From Enterobacter wuhouensis (GTDB lineage: Bacteria; Pseudomonadota; Gammaproteobacteria; Enterobacterales; Enterobacteriaceae), in NCBI RefSeq assembly GCF_004331265.1, contig NZ_SJOO01000012.1, positions 1-64,000 of the forward strand: 64,000 nucleotides of DNA, in the 5' to 3' direction. A model generated the notes under the pieces. It was not told the DNA's origin. It made no database searches and saw only the letters and a program-made list of their open reading frames with translations. Positions 15,661 through 24,731 of the stretch are shown here, in pieces. How positions within the stretch are numbered: the first letter of the stretch is position 1; each line of letters opens with the position of its first letter. The position numbers were made by a program, and so were the translations under genes.

Positions 15661-15835
15661 GCAGTAAGAAAAACAAGCGAAATGTGTGGTGTTTTAATGA
15701 CGAGATGTAAACGCATCGCGAGGTAATAGTTGCGATCGTAACCGTTAAGTTTATAAGTTATAACGAAAATGCCCGTTTACGGTTAAGCGGCGCTGTGGCT
15801 AAATATCCGCCTCGAAAACCAACCGAAAATAAACC

Positions 15836-17020
15836 ATGTTCAAGATTGTCCATTTCCTGCTGGCGCTGGTGATCATCCTCGCGCTCGCCTGGCTGGTGAG
15901 TTTCGACCGCCGAAAAATTCGCATTCGCTTTATTCTCCAGCTGATTGTTATTGAAATTGCGCTGGCGTTCTTTTTCCTGCACGCCGAAAGCGGCCTGTTC
16001 ATTATTAAATATGTTTCCGGCTTCTTTGAGTCGCTGCTTAAATTTGCCGCCGAAGGGACCAATTTTGTCTTTGGCGGAATGGCTGAAAAAGGGCTGGCGT
16101 TCATTTTCCTCGGCGTACTGTGTCCGATTATTTTTATTTCCGCACTGATCGGTATTCTTCAGCACTGGCGAATTCTGCCGATCTTTATTCGGGTAATTGG
16201 CACGCTGCTGTCAAAACTGAACGGCATGGGCAAGCTGGAATCCTTCAATGCGGTAAGCTCGCTGATCCTTGGCCAGTCGGAAAACTTCATTGCCTACAAG
16301 GGCGTGCTGGGGGATCTCTCCTCGCGCCGTCTGTTCACCATGGCCGCTACGGCGATGTCGACCGTCTCCCTGTCGATTGTCGGTGCCTACATGACGATGC
16401 TGGACGCCAAATTTGTCGTGGCGGCGCTGATCCTGAACATGTTCAGCACCTTTATTATTCTCTCCGTCATTAACCCTGTGCGCCCGGAGGCGGAGCCGGA
16501 TATCAAGCTGGAAAAACTGCACGAGTCCCAGAGCTTCTTTGAAATGCTGGGCGAGTATATTCTGGCCGGCTTCAAGGTGGCGATGATTATTCTGGCAATG
16601 CTGATCGGCTTTATCGCCCTTATTAGCGCCGTGAACGCCCTTTTCTCCAGCCTGTTCGGCATGAGCTTCCAGCAGATTTTGGGCTATGTGTTTTATCCGC
16701 TGGCGTGGCTGGTGGGTATTCCGCTGAGCGATGCCCTGAACGCGGGCAGCATTATGGCGACCAAGCTGGTGGCGAATGAATTTGTGTCGATGATCGAGCT
16801 GCAAAAAATTGCCCATCAGATGTCACCGCGCGGGCTGGGGATTTTATCCATCTTCCTGGTGTCGTTCGCTAACTTTGCCTCCATCGGCATTGTGGCCGGG
16901 GCGATTAAGGGCCTGAACGAGCAGCAGGGCAACGTGGTGTCGCGGTTTGGCCTGCGTCTGGTGTACGGCGCGACGCTGGTGAGCCTGCTGTCGGCGAGCT
17001 TTGCGGGGTTGGTGTTGTAA
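15836..17020 (+). CDS. NupC-family nucleoside/H+ symporter
   Basis: The 394-residue concentrative nucleoside transporter is very close to E. coli NupC in the recalled stretches, such as GMGKLESFNAVSS, ILGQSENFIAYK, GFKVAMIILAMLIGFIALI and FANFASIGIVAGA. It imports nucleosides across the inner membrane. In E. coli nupC is far from efeUOB, so this is either a paralogue or a moved copy; the window cannot tell. The ribosome site is weak (only A-rich sequence before the ATG). It is divergent from efeU. Confidence 0.88.
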   Translation: MFKIVHFLLALVIILALAWLVSFDRRKIRIRFILQLIVIEIALAFFFLHAESGLFIIKYVSGFFESLLKFAAEGTNFVFGGMAEKGLAFIFLGVLCPIIFISALIGILQHWRILPIFIRVIGTLLSKLNGMGKLESFNAVSSLILGQSENFIAYKGVLGDLSSRRLFTMAATAMSTVSLSIVGAYMTMLDAKFVVAALILNMFSTFIILSVINPVRPEAEPDIKLEKLHESQSFFEMLGEYILAGFKVAMIILAMLIGFIALISAVNALFSSLFGMSFQQILGYVFYPLAWLVGIPLSDALNAGSIMATKLVANEFVSMIELQKIAHQMSPRGLGILSIFLVSFANFASIGIVAGAIKGLNEQQGNVVSRFGLRLVYGATLVSLLSASFAGLVL

Positions 17021-17034
17021 GTTTTGTGCCGTTT

Positions 17035-17068
17035 GTGCCCGGCGGCGCTTCGCTTGCACGGGCCTACG
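17035..17068. repeat. REP-like palindrome
   Basis: GCCCGGCGGCGCTTCGCTTG with its pairing arm ACGGGCCTACG is a typical enterobacterial REP unit, placed between the NupC-like gene and the lipoprotein gene. Confidence 0.7.
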
Positions 17069-17075
17069 ATACAAT

Positions 17076-17104
17076 AACGGCGGGTTATCCCGCCGTTTTC
17101 ATTA
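17076..17104. terminator. bidirectional terminator between converging genes
   Basis: The perfect stem AACGGCGGG/CCCGCCGTT around TTAT with a T-tract serves the NupC-like gene and, on the other strand, the DUF3574 gene whose stop codon it touches. Confidence 0.7.
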
Positions 17105-17521
17105 AAACTGCACGCACACCGGCTGGTCGACCCGCATCACCGACTCCTGCGCGAAGCGCGACTTATAGATCCCGCGCAGCGCTTCGATGTTCTTCTCGCT
17201 CTGGGCATCTTTACCGTGGATCAGCATCAGCGCTTTGCTCGGCTCGCGCGCCACTTTCCCGTCGTTCCCCAGCCACTGCCCGCGCGCGTCAAACACCGTT
17301 AAGCCATCGCGGAAGCGCGGCGTCACGTCCTGGTCAACAAACTGCTGCCATTCGTTGCCTGTGATTTGTGCCCCGGCCGGACGATTCAAGCCGAAATAGA
17401 GCGTGGTCTGCTGCATCTGGTTATCCGCCCTGCAGCTCTCTACCGCCGCGTGCTGCGATGGCGCAGTACAGCCAGCCAGCATCAAAAATGCCGCCGCCAT
17501 CAACCCTGTTTTGATTGTCAT
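17102..17521 (-). CDS. DUF3574 lipoprotein
   Basis: The 139-residue protein has a signal sequence with lipobox LAGC (Cys near residue 18), so it is a predicted lipoprotein. The rest matches the DUF3574 pattern as I recall it: LYFGLNRPxG, EWQQFVDQDVTPRFRDGLTVFDARGQW and an RYxxxFxQESVMR-like end. The function is unknown. It is a single gene on the minus strand between two REP-like elements. Confidence 0.8.
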   Translation of the reverse strand: MTIKTGLMAAAFLMLAGCTAPSQHAAVESCRADNQMQQTTLYFGLNRPAGAQITGNEWQQFVDQDVTPRFRDGLTVFDARGQWLGNDGKVAREPSKALMLIHGKDAQSEKNIEALRGIYKSRFAQESVMRVDQPVCVQF

Positions 17522-17587
17522 GCTTCGCTATCCTCATTGTTATAAGTGTAGCGATATCAACGTAATTCTGGAAAATTTGCAAGAAAA

Positions 17588-17622
17588 AGCCGGGTGGCGC
17601 TAACGCTTACCCGGCCTATGGT
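17588..17622. repeat. REP-like palindrome downstream of putP
   Basis: GCCGGGTGGCGCTAACGCTT plus ACCCGGCCTATG is a REP/BIME unit. It sits between the converging ends upstream of the lipoprotein gene and putP. Confidence 0.75.
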
Positions 17623-17636
17623 GTTACGTGGGAAAA

Positions 17637-19145
17637 TTATTCCGGCTGCAGCTTAGACGGAGGTGCGGAGTGGTAATGCGCGTCCGCTTCCGCAAAGCGT
17701 TTCTGCATGGAGGCAGAAGGCGCTTTACCCAGCAGGCTGAACACCACGATACCAATGCTGCCGAAGATGAAGCCCGGGATGATTTCGTACAGGCCCAGCC
17801 ACGCGAACTGCTTCCAGACGATGACGGTCACCGCACCGATGATCATGCCCGCCAGCGCGCCGTTACGGGTCATACGTGACCACATGACGGAGAACAGAAC
17901 GACAGGACCAAACGCCGCACCAAAGCCCGCCCACGCGTAGCTCACCAGTCCCAGCACGCGGTTTTCCGGGTTGGCCGCCAGCGCGATGGCAATCAGCGCC
18001 ACCACCAGCACCATAAAGCGCCCTACCCATACCAGCTCTTTCTGGCTCGCGTTTTTACGCAGGAAGGCCTTGTAGAGATCTTCGGTGATTGCGCTGGAGC
18101 AGACCAGCAGCTGGCAGCTCAGGGTGGACATGACCGCCGCCAGGATCGCGGAGAGCAGGATACCGGCAATCCACGGGTTGAACAGGATCTGCGCCAGCTC
18201 GATGAACACGCGCTCGGCGTTCTGGTTCACCGCACCCGCCTGCGCCGGGTTGTTGTTGAAGTAGGCGATGCCGAAGAAGCCGACCGCACACGCGCCCGCC
18301 AGGCACAGGATCATCCACGTCATGCTGATGCGACGCGCGTGAACGATGGTGTGGTGAGAATCCGCCGCCATGAAGCGCGCCAGAATGTGCGGCTGACCAA
18401 AGTAGCCCAGCCCCCAGCCCATCAGGGAGACGATGGCAACGAAGTTCAGCCCCTTCAGCATGTCGACGTTTTCGATGCTCTTCTGCTTGATCACTTCCAG
18501 CGAATCGCCAAAGCCGCCGACGGTGAAAATCACAATCACCGGCGTCAGGATCAGGGCGAAAATCATCAGGCTCGCCTGCACGGTGTCGGTCCAGCTCACC
18601 GCCAGGAAGCCGCCCACGAAGGTATACAGAATGGTTGCCGCCGCACCGGCCCACAGCGCCGTTTCATAGCTCATGCCGAAGGTGCTTTCGAACAGGCGCG
18701 CCCCCGCCACGATGCCGGAGGCACAGTAGATGGTGAAGAACAGAAGAATAACGACCGCAGAGATAATGCGCAGAACGCGGCTGTTATCTTCGAAGCGACC
18801 GGTGAAGTAGTCCGGCAGCGTCAGGGCGTTGTTGTTGGCTTCGGTGTGCACGCGCAGACGGCCTGCCACCAGCTTCCAGTTGACCCACGCGCCCACGGTC
18901 AGGCCGATGGCAATCCAGCTTTCGGAAATACCAGAGATGAAAATCGCGCCCGGCAGCCCCATCAGCAGCCAGCCGCTCATGTCGGATGCGCCCGCAGAGA
19001 GTGCGGTCACCATTGGGCCCAGGCTGCGGCCGCCCAGGATGTAGTCGTCAAAGTTCTTCGTTGAACGCCATGCCAAAAACCCTATCAGGATCATGCCAAA
19101 TATATAAACGAGAAATGTCACCAGCATCGGTGTGCTAATAGCCAT
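17637..19145 (-). CDS. putP: PutP, sodium/proline symporter
   Basis: The 502-residue sodium:solute symporter has about 13 membrane segments. The start MAISTPMLVTFLVYIFGM, the segment GGRSLGPMVTALSAGASDMSGW and the overall length match E. coli PutP. It imports proline with Na+ for the catabolic enzyme PutA, encoded divergently. The shared control region holds several PutA operator hexamers. Confidence 0.97.
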   Translation of the reverse strand: MAISTPMLVTFLVYIFGMILIGFLAWRSTKNFDDYILGGRSLGPMVTALSAGASDMSGWLLMGLPGAIFISGISESWIAIGLTVGAWVNWKLVAGRLRVHTEANNNALTLPDYFTGRFEDNSRVLRIISAVVILLFFTIYCASGIVAGARLFESTFGMSYETALWAGAAATILYTFVGGFLAVSWTDTVQASLMIFALILTPVIVIFTVGGFGDSLEVIKQKSIENVDMLKGLNFVAIVSLMGWGLGYFGQPHILARFMAADSHHTIVHARRISMTWMILCLAGACAVGFFGIAYFNNNPAQAGAVNQNAERVFIELAQILFNPWIAGILLSAILAAVMSTLSCQLLVCSSAITEDLYKAFLRKNASQKELVWVGRFMVLVVALIAIALAANPENRVLGLVSYAWAGFGAAFGPVVLFSVMWSRMTRNGALAGMIIGAVTVIVWKQFAWLGLYEIIPGFIFGSIGIVVFSLLGKAPSASMQKRFAEADAHYHSAPPSKLQPE

Positions 19146-19333
19146 TTAAATTCTCCAAATGTGTCGAGCGACAACCGTCCGGGCTGCCTTGTTATATGAT
19201 CACCGGAACGAGGTGAATGTATCTTGTGTTTCTGTTGGGCGCGCTATCCTGCCGTATGCGCATCGCGCTGACAAACGATTTAACACTGCATTTACATCAA
19301 ATTCATCCCCGGTTTGATACGACTTTCCTATAG

Positions 19334-19510
19334 GTTGCACTCGCTCACGCTTTTACGGGTTGCACCTTTTAAAAGTGTTAAGTTCCGCATAAAAACAGGC
19401 CTCACATGCAGAAGCCCGCTATTTTTTCCAGCTAACTATTCGTTAACAATCCATTCATTTCCCAGCTTGCAGACCAGGTCACATTTAACACGGTTGCACA
19501 AAGTTGCAAC
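19334..19510. promoter_or_regulatory. PutA operator array in the putP-putA control region
   Basis: The PutA recognition hexamer GTTGCA occurs at 19334-19339, 19359-19364, 19493-19498 and 19503-19508. The last lies in the palindrome GTTGCAAC at 19503-19510. The putP-putA intergenic region (19146-19568, 423 bp) has no gene. In E. coli reduced-state PutA binds such sites and represses both genes in the absence of proline. Two pairs, one near each gene, would let PutA bridge or cover both promoters. Confidence 0.85.
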
Positions 19511-19568
19511 ATGGTGGATATTTCACGCTAACGACCAAACGTAATTAAAGAACAACAGGAGTTTTGGC

Positions 19569-22500
19569 ATGGGGATGACCACCATGGGGGTTAAGCTGGA
19601 TGACGCAACGCGCGAACGGATTAAGTCCGCAGCCACCCGAATTGACCGCACGCCGCACTGGCTAATCAAACAGGCGATTTTTAACTATCTGGAAAGACTG
19701 GAGAGCGACGAAGGTCTGCCGGAGCTGCCTGCCCTGCTGGCGGGTGCCGCCAATGAGAGCGAAGAAGCGACAGCCGCTGCCGAAGAGAACCACCAGCCGT
19801 TCCTCGACTTCGCCGAGCAGATCCTGCCCCAGTCCGTCAGCCGTGCCGCCATCACCGGCGCCTACCGCCGTGCCGAAACCGACGCCGTGCCGATGCTGCT
19901 GGAGCAGGCCCGCCTGCCGGACGCCATTGCCGCACAGGCGCATAGCCTGGCCTATCAGTTAGCCGACAAGCTGCGCAACCAGAAAACCGCATCCGGCCGC
20001 GCCGGGATGGTGCAGGGGCTGCTGCAGGAGTTTTCCCTCTCCTCACAGGAAGGCGTGGCGCTGATGTGCCTCGCGGAAGCGCTGCTGCGCATTCCCGACA
20101 AAGCCACCCGCGACGCGCTGATCCGCGACAAGATCAGCAACGGTAACTGGCATTCCCACATTGGCCGCAGCCCGTCGCTGTTTGTGAACGCCGCAACCTG
20201 GGGCCTGCTGTTTACCGGCAAGCTGGTCTCTACCCACAACGAAGCCAATCTGTCGCGCTCCCTGAACCGCATCATCGGCAAGAGCGGCGAGCCGCTGATC
20301 CGCAAGGGCGTGGACATGGCGATGCGCCTGATGGGCGAGCAGTTCGTCACCGGCGAAACCATTGCCGAAGCGCTGGCGAACGCCCGCAAGCTGGAAGACA
20401 AAGGCTTCCGCTACTCCTACGACATGCTGGGCGAAGCGGCGCTGACCGCCGCCGACGCGCAGGCCTATATGGTCTCTTACCAGCAGGCGATCCACGCCAT
20501 CGGCAAAGCCTCTAACGGCCGCGGGATTTATGAAGGCCCGGGCATCTCCATTAAGCTCTCCGCCCTGCACCCGCGCTACAGCCGCGCGCAGTATGACCGC
20601 GTAATGGAAGAACTCTACCCGCGCCTGAAGTCCCTGACCCTGCTGGCGCGCCAGTACGACATCGGTATTAACATCGACGCCGAAGAGGCCGACCGCCTGG
20701 AGATCTCCCTCGATCTGCTGGAAAAGCTGTGCTTCGAGCCGGAGCTGGCGGGCTGGAACGGCATCGGCTTCGTGATCCAGGCCTACCAGAAGCGCTGCCC
20801 GTTCGTCATCGACTACCTGATTGACCTGGCAAGCCGCAGCCGCCGTCGCCTGATGATCCGCCTGGTGAAGGGCGCCTACTGGGACAGCGAAATCAAACGC
20901 GCCCAGATGGAAGGTCTGGAAGGCTATCCGGTCTACACCCGCAAGGTTTACACCGACGTCTCCTACCTCGCCTGTGCGAAAAAGCTGCTCGGCGTGCCGA
21001 ACCTGATCTATCCGCAGTTTGCGACCCACAACGCCCACACTCTGGCGGCGATCTACAGCCTGGCGGGTCAGAACTACTATCCGGGCCAGTACGAGTTCCA
21101 GTGCCTGCACGGCATGGGTGAACCGCTGTACGAGCAGGTGACCGGGAAAGTGGCGGACGGCAAGCTGAACCGCCCGTGCCGTATCTATGCTCCGGTGGGC
21201 ACTCACGAAACCCTGCTGGCGTATCTGGTGCGTCGTCTGCTGGAAAACGGGGCGAACACCTCCTTCGTTAACCGCATTGCCGACACCACGCTGCCGCTGG
21301 ACGAGCTGGTGGCCGATCCGGTGCAGGCCGTTGAGAAGATGGCGGCGCAGGAGGGTCAGATCGGCCTGCCGCATCCGAAGATTGCCCTGCCGCGCGAGCT
21401 GTACGGCGCAGGCCGCGTCAACTCTGCGGGTCTGGACCTGTCGAACGAGCACCGTCTGGCCTCCCTCTCCTCTGCTCTGCTCAACAGCGCACTGCAGAAG
21501 TGGCAGGCCAAACCGATTCTTGAGCAGCCCGTCGAGGACGGCGAGATGCAGCCGGTGATCAACCCGGCGGAGCCGAAGGATATCGTCGGCTACGTGCGTG
21601 AGGCCACGGAAGCGGAAGTGGACCAGGCGCTGGACAACGCGGTGAACAACGCGCCAATCTGGTTCGCCACCCCGCCGCAGGAGCGTGCCGCCATTCTGGA
21701 GCGCGCGGCGGTGCTGATGGAAGATCAGATGCAGCAGCTCATCGGCATCCTGGTGCGCGAAGCGGGTAAAACCTTCAGCAACGCCATTGCCGAAGTGCGC
21801 GAGGCCGTTGACTTCCTGCACTACTACGCCGGCCAGGTTCGTGATGATTTCGATAATGAAACGCACCGTCCGCTCGGCCCTGTCGTCTGTATCAGCCCGT
21901 GGAACTTCCCGCTGGCGATCTTCTCCGGCCAGATTGCCGCCGCCCTTGCCGCAGGCAACAGCGTGCTTGCAAAACCTGCCGAGCAGACCCCGCTGATTGC
22001 CGCACAGGGCATCAACATTCTGCTGGAAGCCGGCGTGCCGGCGGGCGTTATTCAGCTGCTGCCGGGCCGCGGTGAAACGGTCGGTGCCAAACTGACCTCC
22101 GATAACCGCGTGCGCGGCGTGATGTTTACCGGCTCAACCGAGGTAGCCTCCCTGCTGCAGCGCAACATCGCTACCCGCCTGGATGCCCAGGGACGCCCAA
22201 CCCCGCTCATCGCGGAAACCGGCGGCATGAACGCCATGATCGTGGACTCCTCCGCGCTCACCGAGCAGGTAGTGGTTGACGTGCTGGCCTCGGCGTTCGA
22301 CAGCGCCGGCCAGCGCTGCTCCGCCCTGCGCGTGCTGTGCCTGCAGGACGACGTGGCGGATCACACCCTGAAGATGCTGCGCGGCGCGATGGGCGAATGC
22401 CGCATGGGCAACCCGGGCCGTCTCACCACCGACATCGGGCCGGTGATCGACGCGGAAGCCAAAGCGAATATTGAAAATCACATTCAGACCATGCGCGCCA

Positions 22501-23531
22501 AGGGCCGTCCGGTATTCCAGGCGGTGCGTGAGAACAGCGAAGACGCCCGCGAATGGCAGTCCGGCACCTTTGTACCGCCAACGCTGATTGAGCTGGCGAG
22601 CTTTGACGAGCTGAAAAAAGAGGTCTTCGGCCCGGTGCTGCACGTGGTGCGCTATAACCGTAACAACCTCAACGAGCTGATTGAGCAGATCAACGCCTCC
22701 GGCTACGGCCTGACGCTCGGCGTGCATACCCGCATCGACGAAACCATTGCACACGTGACCGGTAGCGCCAAAGTGGGCAACCTGTACGTCAACCGCAACA
22801 TGGTCGGCGCCGTGGTTGGCGTGCAGCCGTTCGGCGGCGAAGGCCTCTCCGGCACCGGTCCGAAGGCGGGCGGCCCGCTCTACCTGTACCGCCTGTTGGC
22901 GAACCGTCCGGAAAACGCGCTGGGCGTGACGCTGGCGCGTCAGGACGCGGATTATCCGGTGGATACGCAGGTGAAAGCCGTGCTGACCCAGCCGCTGAAC
23001 GCACTCATCAAGTGGGCAGATAAGCGCCCGGAACTGCGTGCCGTTGCAGAGCAGTACGGCGAGCTGGCTCAGGCCGGTACGCAGCGTCTGCTGCCGGGGC
23101 CAACCGGCGAGCGCAACACCTGGACGCTGATGCCGCGCGAGCGCGTACTGTGCGTGGCGGATAACGAACAGGACGCGCTGGTGCAGCTGGCCGCCGCCGC
23201 CGCCGCGGGCTGTGAGGTGCTGTGGCCGGAAGACGGTCTGCATCGTGACCTGGCAAAACAGCTGCCGAAAGCCGTTTCTGCCCGCATTCACTTTGCGAAG
23301 GCCGATGCCCTCATGGATCAGCCGTTCGACGCGGCGATCTATCACGGTGATTCCGACCAGCTGCGCGAACTGTGCGAGCAGGTGGCGGCCCGCAGCGGCG
23401 CGATCGTTTCGGTGCAGGGCTTTGCGTGCGGGGAAACCAACCTGCTGCTGGAGCGTCTGTACGTGGAGCGCTCGCTCAGCGTCAACACCGCGGCGGCGGG
23501 CGGTAACGCCAGCCTGATGACCATCGGCTAA
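19569..23531 (+). CDS. putA: PutA, trifunctional proline dehydrogenase/P5C dehydrogenase/repressor
   Basis: The 1320-residue protein has an N-terminal ribbon-helix-helix DNA-binding domain (residues 1-47), a FAD-dependent proline dehydrogenase domain (about 260-610) and a P5C dehydrogenase domain (about 650-1130) with catalytic Cys917 in AGQRCSALRV. A C-terminal extension follows. It oxidises proline to glutamate at the membrane and represses putP/putA when not engaged. ACAGGAG precedes the ATG with good spacing. Base composition is GC-rich as for a highly expressed backbone gene, which explains the many antisense open frames inside it. Confidence 0.98.
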   Translation: MGMTTMGVKLDDATRERIKSAATRIDRTPHWLIKQAIFNYLERLESDEGLPELPALLAGAANESEEATAAAEENHQPFLDFAEQILPQSVSRAAITGAYRRAETDAVPMLLEQARLPDAIAAQAHSLAYQLADKLRNQKTASGRAGMVQGLLQEFSLSSQEGVALMCLAEALLRIPDKATRDALIRDKISNGNWHSHIGRSPSLFVNAATWGLLFTGKLVSTHNEANLSRSLNRIIGKSGEPLIRKGVDMAMRLMGEQFVTGETIAEALANARKLEDKGFRYSYDMLGEAALTAADAQAYMVSYQQAIHAIGKASNGRGIYEGPGISIKLSALHPRYSRAQYDRVMEELYPRLKSLTLLARQYDIGINIDAEEADRLEISLDLLEKLCFEPELAGWNGIGFVIQAYQKRCPFVIDYLIDLASRSRRRLMIRLVKGAYWDSEIKRAQMEGLEGYPVYTRKVYTDVSYLACAKKLLGVPNLIYPQFATHNAHTLAAIYSLAGQNYYPGQYEFQCLHGMGEPLYEQVTGKVADGKLNRPCRIYAPVGTHETLLAYLVRRLLENGANTSFVNRIADTTLPLDELVADPVQAVEKMAAQEGQIGLPHPKIALPRELYGAGRVNSAGLDLSNEHRLASLSSALLNSALQKWQAKPILEQPVEDGEMQPVINPAEPKDIVGYVREATEAEVDQALDNAVNNAPIWFATPPQERAAILERAAVLMEDQMQQLIGILVREAGKTFSNAIAEVREAVDFLHYYAGQVRDDFDNETHRPLGPVVCISPWNFPLAIFSGQIAAALAAGNSVLAKPAEQTPLIAAQGINILLEAGVPAGVIQLLPGRGETVGAKLTSDNRVRGVMFTGSTEVASLLQRNIATRLDAQGRPTPLIAETGGMNAMIVDSSALTEQVVVDVLASAFDSAGQRCSALRVLCLQDDVADHTLKMLRGAMGECRMGNPGRLTTDIGPVIDAEAKANIENHIQTMRAKGRPVFQAVRENSEDAREWQSGTFVPPTLIELASFDELKKEVFGPVLHVVRYNRNNLNELIEQINASGYGLTLGVHTRIDETIAHVTGSAKVGNLYVNRNMVGAVVGVQPFGGEGLSGTGPKAGGPLYLYRLLANRPENALGVTLARQDADYPVDTQVKAVLTQPLNALIKWADKRPELRAVAEQYGELAQAGTQRLLPGPTGERNTWTLMPRERVLCVADNEQDALVQLAAAAAAGCEVLWPEDGLHRDLAKQLPKAVSARIHFAKADALMDQPFDAAIYHGDSDQLRELCEQVAARSGAIVSVQGFACGETNLLLERLYVERSLSVNTAAAGGNASLMTIG

Positions 23532-23544
23532 TCGTGTAAATTCT

Positions 23545-23619
23545 CCCCGGTGGCGCTACGCTTATCGGGGCTACGCAACAACCGTAGGCCGGATATGCGC
23601 AGCGCATCCGGCTTTTTTA
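23545..23619 (+). terminator. REP-like unit and terminator after putA
   Basis: CCCCGGTGGCGCTACGCTTA with CGGGGCTACG (23545-23575) is a REP-like unit. It is followed by GCCGGATATGCGCAGCGCATCCGGC and six T (23588-23618), a strong terminator-like hairpin. Confidence 0.75.
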
Positions 23620-23632
23620 CATGGAGGGGATG

Positions 23633-24022
23633 ATGAAATACTGTCTGATCGCAGGTGCAGCCCTGCTTATGAGCGTAAACGCGCTGGCCGATGGATGCGC
23701 TAAGGCCAGCACCCAGTCGGAGCTTAACGCCTGCGCGGCGGGGCAGTACCAGGCTGCGGATAAAAAGCTTAACCAGACCTACCAGGCGGCTATGAAGCGC
23801 GCGGCTGCCCCGCAGCGCGACCTGCTGAAAAAGGCGCAGCAGTCGTGGATCGCCCTGCGTGATGCGGACTGTAAGTTGATGGGTTCAGGAACCGAAGGCG
23901 GCACCGTTCAGCCGATGATTATCAACCAGTGCCTGGCGGAGAAAACGGTGGAGCGCGAAGCCTTTCTGGCCTCCCTGATGCAATGTGAAGAGGGCAATTT
24001 AAGCTGTCCCCTCTCCCCATAG
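23633..24022 (+). CDS. LprI-family (DUF1311) secreted protein
   Basis: I chose the ATG at 23633 (129 residues) because GGAGGGG at 23623-23629 is too close to the two ATGs upstream. A signal peptide ends NALA/DGCAKA. The mature part has the lysozyme-inhibitor LprI N-domain pattern: QSELNACAAGQYQAADKKLNQTYQ, then LKKAQQSWIALRDADCKL and a further Cys. The family is periplasmic or surface-associated; lysozyme inhibition is shown only for some members. It stands alone between putA and rutR. Confidence 0.8.
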   Translation: MKYCLIAGAALLMSVNALADGCAKASTQSELNACAAGQYQAADKKLNQTYQAAMKRAAAPQRDLLKKAQQSWIALRDADCKLMGSGTEGGTVQPMIINQCLAEKTVEREAFLASLMQCEEGNLSCPLSP

Positions 24023-24052
24023 GGGCAAGGGAGAAAAGACAGCACAGAACAG

Positions 24053-24090
24053 TACCCTCTCCCCTTTGGGGAGAGGGTTAGGGTGAGGGG
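24053..24090. repeat. intergenic palindromic repeat
   Basis: TACCCTCTCCCC/GGGGAGAGGGTA forms a long stem around TTT and is followed by GGGTGAGGGG. This sequence type is scattered in enterobacterial genomes between genes. It may also terminate the LprI-like gene and rutR, which converge here. Confidence 0.6.
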
Positions 24091-24092
24091 AA

Positions 24093-24731
24093 CTAGCGCA
24101 CGCGGATCCCTTCGATAATCATCCGCTGCACGTTGTCCAGCGTACTCTGGAAAAACGCTTCATCCTGCAAGGTTTTACCGGTCACCGCTTCAACCTGGGC
24201 CGCAAAGTCAGCGTAATGCTGCGTTGCGGCCCAAATCATAAAGATCAGATGATGCGGGTCGACGGGAGCCAATTTTCCGCTGGCGACCCATCCGGCAATA
24301 ATGGCCGACTTATCTTCCACCAGCTGTTTTAGATCGCCGGTCAGCGCTTCCTGCAGCAGCGGCGCGCCCTGCAGCATCTCCAGACAGAACAGCCGCGACG
24401 CCTGCGGGTAATCGCGCGATACCTCAAGCTTCAGACGGATGTACTCCTCGATTGCCACCAGCGGAGCCAGCTCTTCGCGGAACGCTTTTAACGGCGCCAG
24501 CCAGATATCGAGGATCTGCTGCATCACCGCCACATAAAGCGCCTCTTTTGAGGGATAGTAATAGAGGAGATTGGTTTTCGACACGCCGGCCTGCTCCGCG
24601 ACCTGCTCAAGGCGCGTGCCGTGAATGCCAAACTGCGAAAAGGTCTCCAGCGCCGCGCTGAGGATCGCCTGCTTTTTGGCGCTTACCGCCCGCGAACGTT
24701 TGCCGGGTACTTTCACCGCGCCTTGCGTCAT
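24093..24731 (-). CDS. rutR: RutR, TetR-family pyrimidine-responsive regulator
   Basis: The 212-residue TetR protein has the same length and near-identical wording to E. coli RutR as I recall it: MTQGAVK-KRSRAVSAKK, HGTRLEQVAEQAGVSKTNLLYYYPSKEALY, RDYPQASRLFCLEML and HLIFMIWAATQHYADFA. RutR binds uracil or thymine and controls pyrimidine catabolism and other genes. In E. coli it is divergent from rutABCDEFG. Here that operon is absent and the gene instead overlaps a DMT permease gene by 4 bp. Confidence 0.93.
   Translation of the reverse strand: MTQGAVKVPGKRSRAVSAKKQAILSAALETFSQFGIHGTRLEQVAEQAGVSKTNLLYYYPSKEALYVAVMQQILDIWLAPLKAFREELAPLVAIEEYIRLKLEVSRDYPQASRLFCLEMLQGAPLLQEALTGDLKQLVEDKSAIIAGWVASGKLAPVDPHHLIFMIWAATQHYADFAAQVEAVTGKTLQDEAFFQSTLDNVQRMIIEGIRVR

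Noticed and set aside
20043..21866. 607-codon open frame antisense to putA
   Set aside because: It lies within a GC-rich coding gene, has a His/Gln/Val-rich composition typical of an antisense frame and no ribosome site or family resemblance. The same holds for 22134-23345 (403 codons).
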